Shown: positions 18,954-27,896, numbered from the stretch's first letter. The stretch: DNA of 64,000 nucleotides from Rhodoplanes tepidamans (GCF_030813915.1 NZ_JAUSUJ010000013.1:62001-126000), one strand, 5' to 3'. The notes: generated by a model from the sequence alone, not told the origin. Translations and numbers: made by a program.

Positions 18954-19733
18954 ATGGACCTCGGACTGACCGGCCGTACCGCCATCGTCTGCGCCTCGAG
19001 CCGCGGGCTCGGGCGCGCCTGCGCCCAGAGGCTCGCCGAGGCGGGCTGCACCGTGGTGATCAACGGGCGCGACCGCGAGCAGCTCACTGCCGTCGCCGTC
19101 GCCATCGCGGAGAGCACGGCGGCCGCCGTCATCCCGGTGGTCGGCGACGTCGCGACGCCGGACGGCCAGGCGGCGCTGCTCGAGGCCTGCCCGGATCCCG
19201 ACATCCTGATCAACAACAATGCCGGCCCGCCCTTCCGGGATTTTCGCGAGCTCGACCGCGCGGCGATCCTGACGGGCGTCACGGCCAACATGGTCGCGGC
19301 GATCGAGCTGACCCAGAAGGTGATCGACGGGATGCGGGCGCGCCGCTTCGGCCGCATCGTCAACATCACGTCGGGCTCGGTGAAGATGCCGCTGCCCGGC
19401 CTCGACCTGTCGTCCGGGGCGCGCGCCGGGCTCACCGCCTTCATGGCGGGCGTCGCCCGCACCGTCGCCGCCGACGGCGTCACCATCAACGCCCTGCTGC
19501 CCGGCGTGTTCGAGACCGACCGGCTGAAGGCGATGATCGCCGCGACGGCGGCGAAGCGCGGCCTGTCGCCCGACGAGGTCGCGGCCGAGCGCCTCGCCAC
19601 CGTGCCGGCCCGCCGCCTCGGCACCCCGGACGAGTTCGGCGCGGCCTGCGCCTTCCTGTGCTCCGTCCACGCCGGCTACATCACCGGCCAGAGCCTTCTC
19701 ATCGACGGCGGGGCGTTTCCCGGGGCGTTCTGA
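18954..19733 (+). CDS. Divergent SDR family oxidoreductase lacking the catalytic Tyr/Lys
   Basis: 259 residues with a Rossmann fold (CASSRGLGRA, residues 13-22; NNNAG 87-91) and the C-terminal ITGQSLLIDGGA typical of 3-oxoacyl-ACP reductase-like SDRs. The catalytic serine S140 is present, but the Tyr and Lys of the YxxxK motif are replaced by S153 and R157 (LSSGARAG). This matches the atypical SDR subgroup described as lacking a perfect catalytic tetrad. A paralogue with the same substitutions lies at 53479. Substrate unknown. The ATG at 18954 follows a CCAGGACA stretch. Confidence 0.8.
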   Translation: MDLGLTGRTAIVCASSRGLGRACAQRLAEAGCTVVINGRDREQLTAVAVAIAESTAAAVIPVVGDVATPDGQAALLEACPDPDILINNNAGPPFRDFRELDRAAILTGVTANMVAAIELTQKVIDGMRARRFGRIVNITSGSVKMPLPGLDLSSGARAGLTAFMAGVARTVAADGVTINALLPGVFETDRLKAMIAATAAKRGLSPDEVAAERLATVPARRLGTPDEFGAACAFLCSVHAGYITGQSLLIDGGAFPGAF

Positions 19734-19912
19734 ACGCCATGACCATCCCGAGGCAGTGCGGCGGCGCCCCCTCGCCGTCGCCCTCGGATGCCCGCCTTCG
19801 GCGAGCACCTCGGGGTGACGATTGGAAGTGGTCTCGGGACCCTGAAGAGCGGCCGCCCGCTCTTCTCGGAGACTGGACGGAACTGTGCCGATGCCGCGCT
19901 CCGGACCGACGT

Positions 19913-20809
19913 TCACCCGCACATCTCGTCCCGGGCGCGTCCCTCGATCAGGTCGCGGTGCCGGCCGAGCTCCCTCGCGAGGAAATCCATCAGGGCCCGA
20001 ATACGAGGCATGCGCTTCAGGTCACGGTGGGTGAGGATCCACATTTCCTGGCCGAGATTGCCGATGTCGCGTAACGCCCGCAGGCTTGGCTCCGCATCTC
20101 CGAGATAGCAGGGAAGCACACCCAGCCCGAGCCCCGCCTTGACCGCCGCGACGACCATGCCGGTGTGGTTGGCGCGGAACACGACCCGGTCGGCGGGGAT
20201 GTTGGCCGCCACCCACTGGGCCTGCGGCACGTCCGCCCGGCTGGCCGTGTAGCTCACCCACTCATATCGCGTGATATCCGGATCGGCGACGTCGGCGGCC
20301 GGAAAGGAGAGTGCCGAGTAGACACGGTGCGCGAGCGCCGCGATGCGCCGGCCGACGAGACTTTCCGGCGTGGCGGAGCTGATGAGGATGGCGATGTCGG
20401 CCTCGTGACGAGCCAGACTCACGCCGGCCGGCGAGATCACGACCTCGACCTTGATGGCGGGATGCAGCGCCCGGAATTCGGCCAGCGCGCCCGCGATCCA
20501 TGGAACCAGCACACCTATGGCGGCTACCCTGACGGTTCCCGCGAGCCGGAGATCCCGGCCGGACAGCCGCCTCTCCATCGTGACGATGTCGTCGCCGATG
20601 TGAACCGCGGCGTCCAGCATCTCCTTGCCGGCACCGGTGAGGTGGTATCCGTCGGGATGACGGTCGAAGAGCTTGAGGCCGAGCTCCTCCTCCAACGCCG
20701 CCACGCGGCGCAGCACCGTCGAATGCTTGACGCCCAGGGCCCGCCCCGCACCGGCCAGCGTGCCCTCCCGGCCGACCGCCAGGAAGAACTTCAGGCCCTC
20801 CCAGTCCAC
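19913..20809 (-). CDS. LysR family transcriptional regulator
   Basis: 298 residues. The N-terminal winged helix-turn-helix (about 1-60, LAGAGRALGVKHSTVLRRVAALEEELG) is followed by the periplasmic-binding-like effector domain (about 90-290). It is divergent from the DASS transporter gene. A perfect TGTGC-N6-GCACA palindrome lies 13 bases upstream of its start codon and two more stand before the transporter and the first cupin gene, so it probably controls all three units and itself. The effector is unknown; an organic anion imported by the transporter is plausible. Confidence 0.9.
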   Translation of the reverse strand: MDWEGLKFFLAVGREGTLAGAGRALGVKHSTVLRRVAALEEELGLKLFDRHPDGYHLTGAGKEMLDAAVHIGDDIVTMERRLSGRDLRLAGTVRVAAIGVLVPWIAGALAEFRALHPAIKVEVVISPAGVSLARHEADIAILISSATPESLVGRRIAALAHRVYSALSFPAADVADPDITRYEWVSYTASRADVPQAQWVAANIPADRVVFRANHTGMVVAAVKAGLGLGVLPCYLGDAEPSLRALRDIGNLGQEMWILTHRDLKRMPRIRALMDFLARELGRHRDLIEGRARDEMCG

Positions 20810-20821
20810 CCATCACCTCGC

Positions 20822-20837
20822 TGTGCGCATCCGCACA
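20822..20837. promoter_or_regulatory. LysR-type operator candidate 1 (TGTGC-N6-GCACA)
   Basis: TGTGCGCATCCGCACA, a perfect inverted repeat with a 6-base spacer, in the divergent LysR/DASS intergenic region and 13 bases from the LysR start. It fits an autoregulatory site. Confidence 0.6.
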
Positions 20838-20889
20838 AGAGCCTGCCACAAAGGAGGCTCCTTCACCATTGCGGCGGCTGCGCCGCGGC

Positions 20890-20905
20890 TGTGCGTTCCG
20901 GCACA
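20890..20905. promoter_or_regulatory. LysR-type operator candidate 2 (TGTGC-N6-GCACA)
   Basis: TGTGCGTTCCGGCACA, same arms and spacer as candidate 1, centred 68 bases from it and about 80 bases before the DASS transporter start. Confidence 0.6.
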
Positions 20906-20986
20906 ATGCCTGTCGAGACATAGGAGGTTCGCAACCCTCGACGACACCGAATAGCCTCGGCGGAACACCACGAAACGGAGTCTCAA

Positions 20987-22381
20987 ATGCCCGCTTCCTT
21001 GGTTCTCTCACGCCGACTTCCGCCGATCACCGCCTTCGGCATGGTGGCGGTCGGGTCGGCCATCGCGCTGTTCCCACCTGCCGGCCTGGCCACGGCCGAC
21101 GCGCGCGCCGCCGCCCTGGTGATCGGCGCGATCGGCCTGTGGGCCACGGGGACGATCTCCGAGACGCTGACCGTCCTTCTGCTGTTCACGCTCGCCATGC
21201 TCATGAAGGTGGCCCCGCCTCAGGTCGTCTTCGCGGGCCTGGTGTCGTCGTCGTTCTGGCTGGTCTTCGCCGGGCTGGTGATCGGCGCCGCGATCAAGCA
21301 GAGCGGCCTGGGCGCCCGCATCGCCGCCCACCTCGCGGCCGCGCTGAGTCAGACCTACCGTGGAGCCATGGTCGGCGTGGTGCTGTTCGGCCTGGCGATG
21401 GCGTTCCTGATGCCGTCGGGAACCGGGCGCGTCGTGCTGATCATCCCGATTCTGGCGGCGCTGGCCGAACATCTCGGCTATTCAAAAGGCAGCAAGGAGT
21501 ACATCGGCCTGCTTCTCGGCGGCATCTTCGGAACCTATCTGCCGTCCTATGCGATCCTGCCGGGAAACGTGCCGAACAACGTCATGGCCGGGATCGTCGA
21601 AACGATGTTCGGCTGGCCGATTCCCTACGGCGACTACCTGCTCCAGCACTTCCCGGTCCTCGGCCTGGTCAAGACCGGCGTGATCATCGTCGTCCTGCTC
21701 AGACTCTACCGCAACGAATCCGGGAGCCCGGTCCGGGCCGCCGTCCGGCCGACCACGCCGATGTCGCCGGCGGAGCGGCGCCTCGCCGTCCTGCTGGCGG
21801 TCGCCCTCGCCTTCTGGGCGCTCGATTCGATCCACAAGATCTCTCCAGCCTGGGTCGGAATGGTCGCAGCCGTGTTCTGCCTGCTGCCGCGTTTCGGCCT
21901 GCTGCCGCCCAAGGCACTGCAGACGATCAATCTCGAACCCGCGCTGTTCGTGGGCGGCATCATCAGCCTGGGCGCGCTCGTCGCGCATGCCGGGCTCGGC
22001 AGGCATCTCGCCACCTGGGCTCTGAGCTCGCTCTCCCTGGCGCCGGACCACCCCGTCGCGAGTTTCGTCCAGTTGAGCGGGTTGGCGACCATGCTCGGAC
22101 TCCTGACCACACAGCCCGGCATCCCGGCGGTCCTGACGCCGCTCACCAGCACGCTCGCGTCCGCCGGCGGATTGCCGACCGGAGCCGTCCTCGCCTCCCA
22201 GGTGGTCGGGTTCTCGACCGTCATCCTGCCCTACACGGCTCCGCCTCTGGTGATGGCGATGCAGATCGCCGATCTCCCCCGTCGCGAAGTGACCCGGGTG
22301 TGCCTCATCACCGCCGCCGTGACGTTCGTCGTTCTCTGGCCGCTGGACGTCCTCTGGCTGACCCTGCTAGGACGCCTCTAG
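20987..22381 (+). CDS. DASS (SLC13-type) divalent anion/dicarboxylate transporter
   Basis: 464 residues with about 11-12 hydrophobic helices. The paired re-entrant/NxT-type regions are recognisable around LMPSGTGRVVLIIPIL and TTQPGIPAVLTPLTST, features of the divalent anion:sodium symporter family that imports di- and tricarboxylates or sulfate. The exact substrate cannot be read. It is divergent from the LysR gene and followed by a GC-rich hairpin at 22437. The next genes encode cupins and an AhpD-like protein, suggesting uptake of a small organic acid that is then metabolised. Confidence 0.82.
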   Translation: MPASLVLSRRLPPITAFGMVAVGSAIALFPPAGLATADARAAALVIGAIGLWATGTISETLTVLLLFTLAMLMKVAPPQVVFAGLVSSSFWLVFAGLVIGAAIKQSGLGARIAAHLAAALSQTYRGAMVGVVLFGLAMAFLMPSGTGRVVLIIPILAALAEHLGYSKGSKEYIGLLLGGIFGTYLPSYAILPGNVPNNVMAGIVETMFGWPIPYGDYLLQHFPVLGLVKTGVIIVVLLRLYRNESGSPVRAAVRPTTPMSPAERRLAVLLAVALAFWALDSIHKISPAWVGMVAAVFCLLPRFGLLPPKALQTINLEPALFVGGIISLGALVAHAGLGRHLATWALSSLSLAPDHPVASFVQLSGLATMLGLLTTQPGIPAVLTPLTSTLASAGGLPTGAVLASQVVGFSTVILPYTAPPLVMAMQIADLPRREVTRVCLITAAVTFVVLWPLDVLWLTLLGRL

Positions 22382-22436
22382 GACCGGCACGCGAGCCCCG
22401 GCACCCGTCCCAATCGACCACAACTGGCTTCGTGAC

Positions 22437-22466
22437 GGCGCCGCCCCGACGGATCGGGGCGGCGCC
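22437..22466 (+). terminator. GC-rich hairpin after the DASS transporter
   Basis: A perfect 11-base stem (GGCGCCGCCCC with GGGGCGGCGCC) around GACGGATC, 55 bases after the transporter stop. There is no clear T tract, so it may stall RNA polymerase or only protect the RNA end. Confidence 0.45.
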
Positions 22467-22593
22467 TCGCCGTCGTCCTGACGACGCTCGCGACACCGGC
22501 GGCGCGAGGTCCGCTACCACGACAGCGACGTCGCGCAGCGCCCCGACTCCGCGTCACTGCTCGACGACGGCTCGCGAGCCGGTGCTTCGCATT

Positions 22594-22609
22594 TGTGCCC
22601 CGAAGCACA
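22594..22609. promoter_or_regulatory. LysR-type operator candidate 3 (TGTGC-N6-GCACA)
   Basis: TGTGCCCCGAAGCACA, identical arms and spacer to the two sites beside the LysR gene, 109 bases upstream of the cupin 1 start. Confidence 0.6.
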
Positions 22610-22717
22610 CGGCCTGTGCCCATTTCGCGAATGGCTCACGATCCTCGTGAATGCGACGTTTCCGTCGCGCGGCCTGGTTCACGACCGAGCCGCGCCGGAA
22701 ACAGGAAAGGATGCGAC

Positions 22718-23071
22718 ATGTCACCGACCTGCAACTCCATCTCGGCCGACCGGATGACCTGGCAGCCTCATCCCCGTTTTCGCGGCGTCGAGATCGCCTA
22801 CCTCGTCACCCGCGAGAAGGACGACGTCGACGTCACCTTCGCGCTGGTTCGCCTTCCGGTCGGATCGCAACCCGACAAGCACGTTCACGAGCATTCCGAC
22901 GACATCGTCTTCGTCCTGCAGGGCAAGGCGACGATGTGGATCGACGGGGTCGGCGACGTGGCCCTCACCAAGGGGTGCTTTCTCAGGGTCCCGCAGGGCG
23001 TCCAGCATCAGCCGCGGAACATCGAGGAAGACGTTCTGCTCTACAACGTTTGGCTTCCCGCCCTCACCTGA
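22718..23071 (+). CDS. Small single-domain cupin protein
   Basis: 117 residues. Cupin motif 1 is seen as HVHEHSDDIVFVLQG and motif 2 as GCFLRVPQGVQHQPRN, giving three to four histidine metal ligands. Single-domain cupins include dioxygenases, isomerases and lyases acting on small acids; the reaction cannot be read from the sequence. The start ATG at 22718 follows AGGAAAGG. It lies 45 bases before a second cupin gene, so the two are probably co-transcribed. Confidence 0.8.
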   Translation: MSPTCNSISADRMTWQPHPRFRGVEIAYLVTREKDDVDVTFALVRLPVGSQPDKHVHEHSDDIVFVLQGKATMWIDGVGDVALTKGCFLRVPQGVQHQPRNIEEDVLLYNVWLPALT

Positions 23072-23116
23072 GAACACGGCCGGAGCCGATCCCGAGTTCG
23101 CAACGGAGACGAAGAG

Positions 23117-23500
23117 ATGATCAGGAAGAACGTACAGGACATTCCGGCCGTGTATGTCGACAAGGAGGGCTTCAACGGCATGTCGGCGCGCTTCGCCCTC
23201 ACCAAGGACGACGGCTGCCCGAACTACGCCATGCGCGTCATGGAGTTCGCGCCGGGCGGTCACACCTCCCTCCACTCTCATCTGGAGGAGCACGAGTTCT
23301 TCTTCCCCGAAGGCGAGCCGGCGATCGTCGACGGGAACGGCAAGGAGACCCGGCTGAAGCCCGGCGATCTCGTCTACACGGCTCCCAACGAAGTGCATCA
23401 GCTCCGGAACCTCGGGGCGTCGACGATGCGGGTCATCTGCACCATTCCGATCCTTCCGGGCGGCGACGGAAAGAGCACCCGCAAGGGGTCGGAGTGCTGA
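23117..23500 (+). CDS. Second small cupin protein
   Basis: 127 residues. Motif 1 HTSLHSHLEEHEFFFPEG supplies two His and a Glu; motif 2 is PGDLVYTAPNEVHQLRN. It is clearly different from the upstream cupin in sequence, so the pair is not a recent duplication. It is likely a metal-dependent enzyme or ligand-binding protein in the same pathway. An SD-like GGAGACGAAGAG precedes the ATG. Confidence 0.82.
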   Translation: MIRKNVQDIPAVYVDKEGFNGMSARFALTKDDGCPNYAMRVMEFAPGGHTSLHSHLEEHEFFFPEGEPAIVDGNGKETRLKPGDLVYTAPNEVHQLRNLGASTMRVICTIPILPGGDGKSTRKGSEC

Positions 23501-23624
23501 ACCAGGACGCCGGCGCGCCGGCCGCGGCCCGCACGCCGCCCGCCCCCGTCCACCGCACCTCCGTGACGGCCACTCCGGGCGGCAACGCCGCTCGGGGTGG
23601 CTGCACCAGAAGGAGAACGCCATC

Positions 23625-24077
23625 GTGAGCGCTCGATCCACGCTTCTCAATTTCCGGAAAGCTTCGCCCGGCACCATCGAGGGACTCCAGAAGATCAACG
23701 AAGGCAGCAAGGCGAGTGGATTGCCCGTCGCGCTGCTCGAGCTGATCAAGATCAGGACGTCGCAGATCAACGGCTGCGCCTACTGCCTGGCCGTTCACAT
23801 AGCGGAAGCGCGCAGGCTCGGAATGAACGAAACCGCACTCCACCTGCTGCCGACGTGGCGCGACTCCTCGTTCTTCGACGCGCGCGAGCGGGCCGCCCTC
23901 GCATGGGCCGAGGCGGTCACTCTCGTTCACGAGGAGCCCGTCGACGACGCCGTGTACGATCAGGCGAGTACGCACTTCTCCGAGACCGAGCTCGCCGATC
24001 TGACCGGCGCCATCGTCTCCATCAACGGCTTCAATCGCATCGCGGTGGCGTACCGCTTCGCTCATCCGGTCTCCTGA
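23625..24077 (+). CDS. Carboxymuconolactone decarboxylase/AhpD family protein
   Basis: 150 residues, all helical. The peroxidatic motif CAYCLAVHIAEAR (C51, C54, H58) is the AhpD-like CxxC...H arrangement, so a thiol-disulfide or alkylhydroperoxide reductase role is more likely than decarboxylation. The start is GTG at 23625, set by AGAAGGAG at the right distance. It lies downstream of the two cupins in the same direction, with a 124-base gap. Confidence 0.85.
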   Translation: MSARSTLLNFRKASPGTIEGLQKINEGSKASGLPVALLELIKIRTSQINGCAYCLAVHIAEARRLGMNETALHLLPTWRDSSFFDARERAALAWAEAVTLVHEEPVDDAVYDQASTHFSETELADLTGAIVSINGFNRIAVAYRFAHPVS

Positions 24078-24161
24078 GAGAGTGGACCGGTGGCCACGAC
24101 GGACCGGCATGGTCCTGTTCGATGACGGCCGTGCAGGACGTCGTCGCTGGGAGGATGCGAG

Positions 24162-24905
24162 ATGGGCAGCTTCGACCGGCATGTCGACCTGGTGCCGTCG
24201 GGTCGCGACGGCACCGACGAATATCGGCCCGGCGATCCGGCCTGCACGTCGGCCCTCCACGGGCTCACGACAGCCTCGCCTCGGCAGGCGGCGCTGGAGC
24301 GCCTGATCGACGGCTACCGGTCGTTCCGGGACAACTTCTTCTCGCGAAACCGGGACACCTTCGCCCGGCTCGCGCAAGGCCAGGCTCCCGAGATCATGAT
24401 GATCTCGTGCTGCGACTCGCGGGTCGAGCCCGCGATCATCTTCGAGACCGGGCCCGGCGAGATCTTCGCGGTCCGCAACGTCGCAAATCTGGTTCCTCCG
24501 CTCACTCCGGACGGGAGTGCCCACGGAACGATCGCGGCCATCGAGTTCGCCGTGTGCATGCTGCAGGTCGGGCACATCGTCGTTCTCGGGCATTCCTGCT
24601 GCGGCGGGGTTCGGGCGCTCCTGAGCGCCCACGAAGGCACCGCCATCGGACGCTGGCTGCAGACGGCCGCATCGGCCCGGAGCGCCGCCGTCGGGGCATC
24701 ATGCAGCGGGGCTCGGGCCACCCTGCAGCGCGTCTGCGAATACGAGGTGATCAGGACCTCCCTCGTCAACATCCGGGAGTTTCCGTTCGTTCGCGAACGG
24801 ACCCGGCTGGGCCGCCTGAGCCTCCACGGCTGGCACTTCGACATCGAAACCGGGGAGCTCCAGGCCCTCGATCCGGAAGCGGACGAATTCGTGACCTTGT
24901 CCTGA
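24162..24905 (+). CDS. Beta-class carbonic anhydrase
   Basis: 247 residues. Zinc ligands are visible as C84-D-S-R, H144 and C147 (GHSCCGG), with D85-R87 forming the usual dyad. About 40 residues precede the family core (LIDGYRSFRDNFFSRNRDTF), so the true start could be downstream, although no better start codon is seen. It interconverts CO2 and bicarbonate in the cytoplasm. Its position after the cupin/AhpD genes suggests a link to a decarboxylating or carboxylating pathway. Confidence 0.88.
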   Translation: MGSFDRHVDLVPSGRDGTDEYRPGDPACTSALHGLTTASPRQAALERLIDGYRSFRDNFFSRNRDTFARLAQGQAPEIMMISCCDSRVEPAIIFETGPGEIFAVRNVANLVPPLTPDGSAHGTIAAIEFAVCMLQVGHIVVLGHSCCGGVRALLSAHEGTAIGRWLQTAASARSAAVGASCSGARATLQRVCEYEVIRTSLVNIREFPFVRERTRLGRLSLHGWHFDIETGELQALDPEADEFVTLS

Positions 24906-25487
24906 CCGGACAGGAGCATCGGCTTCTTCCTCACGGGTCCGGATACACCCCGCCACGGGGCCGTGCTCCCCGCCGCGAGAGGAGCCCGACACCACCGGTC
25001 CGGGCCCGCGACTCGTCTCCCGTGCCCGGGTGGTCCGCTCGGAGACTCACCACTTCCCCGCGGGAGAGGCCGGTTCCCGCACGAGATCCGGGCGACGGGG
25101 CCGAGGCCTCCGATCGATGCCCCACCCCCTCGCCCCGACTCGCAAAGCCCACCCCCTCTCCCGTTGGAGAAAGTGCGAGCCGACACGATCGCCAGGCAAG
25201 CGTATCAGTCGCGGTCGAGCCCGCCAAACCGTCCGCGAAACGACGCTCACTTGGAAGGATGGGCGCCGGATCGGGCCGGGCGGCGACGGCCGGGGCGGGC
25301 CGGTGCTGTTGGATCCCGTCGTGATGGCGTCGGTCGCGACCTTCGCCACGAGGCGCGAGACGATCGCGCCCACGAAAAAAACGGGCGCCCGCAGGCGCCC
25401 GCTCTTTCTGGAAGGATGCTCGCCGGCAGTGGGCCTGCCGGCTGCCGGCGGCGCGCCCGCCGGCCGTCGGGAGACGTCGGCGGTTCT
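24906..25487. other. Gene-poor region with repeat remnants and a terminator
   Basis: About 580 bases between the convergent carbonic anhydrase and HMGL-family genes. The stretch 25051-25190 resembles a degraded family B repeat (CTCTCCC-type arms), and a strong minus-strand terminator lies at 25374. No open frame here looks like a protein. Confidence 0.55.
25374..25401 (-). terminator. Intrinsic terminator of the HMGL-family synthase gene
   Basis: Read on the minus strand, a perfect GGGCGCC/GGCGCCC stem around TGCG is followed directly by a run of seven T. It lies about 90 bases after the stop of the minus-strand gene ending at 25488. Confidence 0.88.
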
Positions 25488-26717
25488 TCAGGCCGCCTTG
25501 CCGAGAACGCGCTTGGCGAGATCGCGGAACTCGCCCTTGGAGAGCAGCTTCTTGTGCTTGAGCGAGTAGGCCTTGACCGCCTGCAGCACCGTCATGGCGT
25601 CGTCGTCGGACACCTGCATGCCGAGATCCTGCAGCCAGATGTTGACCGAGTCGATGCCCGAGCCCTTGCCCATCACGATGTCGGCGGGCGGCTGGCCGAC
25701 CGCGTCCCAGCGGATCGGGAACAGCTCGGTGGCCATCTGCTCGCCGCAGTTCTTGAACCAGCTGGTGATGATGCCGGACTCGATCTGATAGAGCCCGTTG
25801 CCGACGATCGCCTTGTTGGACGGCACCTGCACGCCGGCCAGTCGCTGGACCAGGTTGGCGAGCGGCGTGAGCTGCGTGGTGTCGAGGCCGATGTCCTGGC
25901 CGTACATGGTCTTGAGCGCCATGACGAGCTCTTCCATCGGGGTGTTGCCCGAGCGCTCGCCGATGCCGAGCACGGTCGTGTGCGCCACCTCGACGCCTTC
26001 GGCCAGCGCCATGATGGTGTTGGCGACGCCCATGCCGAAGTCCTGATGGAAGTGCGCCTCGAGGCGGACGTTCAGGCGCTTCTTCACCTCGCGGGCGAAG
26101 TAGCCGGCGGCGTGCGGCGACAGGACGCCGAACGTGTCGACCAGCGCGACCGCGTCCATGTGCCCTTCCTTGCCGACGCGCTCGATCAGGTCGATCGCCC
26201 ATTTCAGCTCGGCGCGCGAGAAGTCGATCGGGAAGAACACGACCTCGAGCCCGTTGTCGTGAGCGTAACGGGTCGACTCGATCGAGGTCTCGATCGCCTT
26301 CTCCATCTTCCAGCGATAGGCGTTCTCGACGAGGTGCATGCTGGAGGGGATCTCCATCACGACGCCCTTGACGCCGGTGTCGATCGCCCGCTTCACGTCG
26401 TCGACCATGCAGCGCGCGAAGGCGAAGATCTCGGGGCCGAGATTGCGCTTCACGATCTCCTTGATCGCCTCGTTGTCGGACGACGAGACGACCGGCATGC
26501 CGGCCTCGATGCGGTGCACGCCGGCCTCGGCCAGCGCCTCGGCGATCCGGATCTTGTCGTCCTTCGAGAAGATCACGCCGGTCTGCTGCTCACCGTCGCG
26601 GAGCGTGACATCGTGAATCTTGATGTTCTTGGCGAAGTTCAGGCCCTTCGTGGCCTCCGCGGCGTAGTTCCACGGGCTCACGAACCAGTCCTTGGCCTTC
26701 CACGGTTCATTCGCCAT
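25488..26717 (-). CDS. HMGL-like acyltransferase, 2-isopropylmalate/homocitrate synthase family
   Basis: 409 residues, a TIM-barrel of the DRE-TIM metallolyase family. The signature HDVTLRDGEQQTG (35-47) carries the metal/substrate Asp and Arg, and HFHQDFGMGVAN supplies the metal histidines. It lacks the C-terminal LeuA regulatory domain of isopropylmalate synthase, so it is not classical LeuA. Family members condense acetyl-CoA with a 2-oxoacid or cleave related compounds; the substrate is undetermined. The ATG at 26717 follows GAGAGGAG; longer in-frame extensions are Arg-rich and unlikely. Monocistronic with a strong terminator. Confidence 0.82.
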   Translation of the reverse strand: MANEPWKAKDWFVSPWNYAAEATKGLNFAKNIKIHDVTLRDGEQQTGVIFSKDDKIRIAEALAEAGVHRIEAGMPVVSSSDNEAIKEIVKRNLGPEIFAFARCMVDDVKRAIDTGVKGVVMEIPSSMHLVENAYRWKMEKAIETSIESTRYAHDNGLEVVFFPIDFSRAELKWAIDLIERVGKEGHMDAVALVDTFGVLSPHAAGYFAREVKKRLNVRLEAHFHQDFGMGVANTIMALAEGVEVAHTTVLGIGERSGNTPMEELVMALKTMYGQDIGLDTTQLTPLANLVQRLAGVQVPSNKAIVGNGLYQIESGIITSWFKNCGEQMATELFPIRWDAVGQPPADIVMGKGSGIDSVNIWLQDLGMQVSDDDAMTVLQAVKAYSLKHKKLLSKGEFRDLAKRVLGKAA

Positions 26718-27029
26718 CTGGCTGCTCCTCTCGCGATTTCGTCTTGTTGATCGACGGGGGTGGGCCGTGTACGCCGGCGCCCCGCGGGCGCGGCGGTCGT
26801 TTCGCTCCTCGGGCCGGTACTCTACAGACTTTGCCTGAAGACGCGCCGGAAAAGTCGCGTCGGGACGTTGCTCAATCCTCCGATCAGTCATGCAAAAGAA
26901 GCCGAACATGGGCCCCCTGCAAAACCCGCAGGGCACGCCGCGGCGCACGGTTTCACGGGCGTTTCGGCGGGCGCCACGCGACGCGGCGCCGCAGGCCGAC
27001 GGGGCGGCCCGGCGCCGCTCCCCGCCCGA
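26718..27029. other. Intergenic region upstream of the HMGL-family gene
   Basis: About 310 bases between two minus-strand genes. The part 26815-26910 is A/T-richer than its surroundings and probably carries the promoter of the HMGL-family gene, but I could not identify a convincing -35/-10 pair, leader peptide or riboswitch. Confidence 0.4.
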
Positions 27030-27896
27030 TCAGGAGATCGGGTTGACCAGATCGCCGATCCCCTCGATCGACACCGTGACGATGTCGCCGGGCACCAGGA
27101 AGCACTGCGGGGCGAAGCCGATTCCGACGCCGGCCGGGGTGCCGGTGGCGATCAGGTCGCCGGGCTCCAGCGTCACGTAGGACGAAACCGTGGCGATGAT
27201 GGTCGGCGTGTCGAAGATCATGTCGCGCAGCGGCGCGGCTTGGCGGCGCTCGCCGTTGACGGTCGTCACGAGCATCTGGCCGTCGAGCGGGCCCATCTCG
27301 TCGGCGGTGACCAGCCACGGGCCGACCGGGCAGAAGCCGTCGAGGCTCTTGCCGAGGAACCACTGCCTGTGGCGGGTCTGCACGGCGCGCGCCGTCACGT
27401 CGTTGACCACCGTGTAGCCGAACACGTAGTCGAGCGCCTCCTCGGGCCCGACCTTGCTGCAGCGCTTGCCGATCACCACGCCGAGTTCGCCTTCGTAGTC
27501 GGTGGTGCCGGTCGGATCGGCGGAGGCCGGCACCGGCTGCAGCGGATCGGCGAGCGACGAGGTCGCCTTGGTGAAGACCACCGGAAACTCCGGCCGCTCC
27601 TGCCTGTCGCCGGACTGGTCGACGCCGCTGCGGGCGAACTCGAGCGCGTGGTCGTGATAGTTCTTGCCGACGCAGATCACGTTCTTGGTCAGCGGCCCGA
27701 CCGGCGCGGCGAGCGTCAGGCTCGCCAGCGCCGTGGCGGGGCCGTGCCGCAGCGCGTCGGGTCCGGCGTCCAGGAGCGCGATCACGTCGCGCAGGTCGCG
27801 GACTGGCGCGCCGTCGATCAGCAGCGGCCTGAACTCGTCGTGCGCGACGGTGCCGAAGATTTTCCCGTCGGCGGAATGAACGGCGGCGATACGCAT
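27030..27896 (-). CDS. Fumarylacetoacetate hydrolase family protein
   Basis: 288 residues. The N-terminal MRIAAVHSADGKIFG cap is followed by the FAH catalytic domain with the metal ligands in DYEGELGVVIG and the VFGYTVVNDVTAR stretch. Homologues act as 2-hydroxyhepta-2,4-diene-1,7-dioate isomerases, acylpyruvases or oxaloacetate decarboxylases; the substrate here is unknown. The ATG at 27896 was chosen because MRIAAVHS is the family start; the longer frame adds a Gly/Arg/Pro-rich extension. A TRAP binding protein gene lies upstream in the same direction. Confidence 0.85.
   Translation of the reverse strand: MRIAAVHSADGKIFGTVAHDEFRPLLIDGAPVRDLRDVIALLDAGPDALRHGPATALASLTLAAPVGPLTKNVICVGKNYHDHALEFARSGVDQSGDRQERPEFPVVFTKATSSLADPLQPVPASADPTGTTDYEGELGVVIGKRCSKVGPEEALDYVFGYTVVNDVTARAVQTRHRQWFLGKSLDGFCPVGPWLVTADEMGPLDGQMLVTTVNGERRQAAPLRDMIFDTPTIIATVSSYVTLEPGDLIATGTPAGVGIGFAPQCFLVPGDIVTVSIEGIGDLVNPIS

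Larger units (their letters stand above)
22382..22717. other. Intergenic region between the DASS transporter and cupin 1
   Basis: About 335 bases with no convincing gene. It holds a terminator-like hairpin (22437-22466) and the third TGTGC-N6-GCACA palindrome (22594-22609), plus a lone TGTGC half-site at 22615. The first cupin gene is therefore probably transcribed from its own promoter here. Confidence 0.6.
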
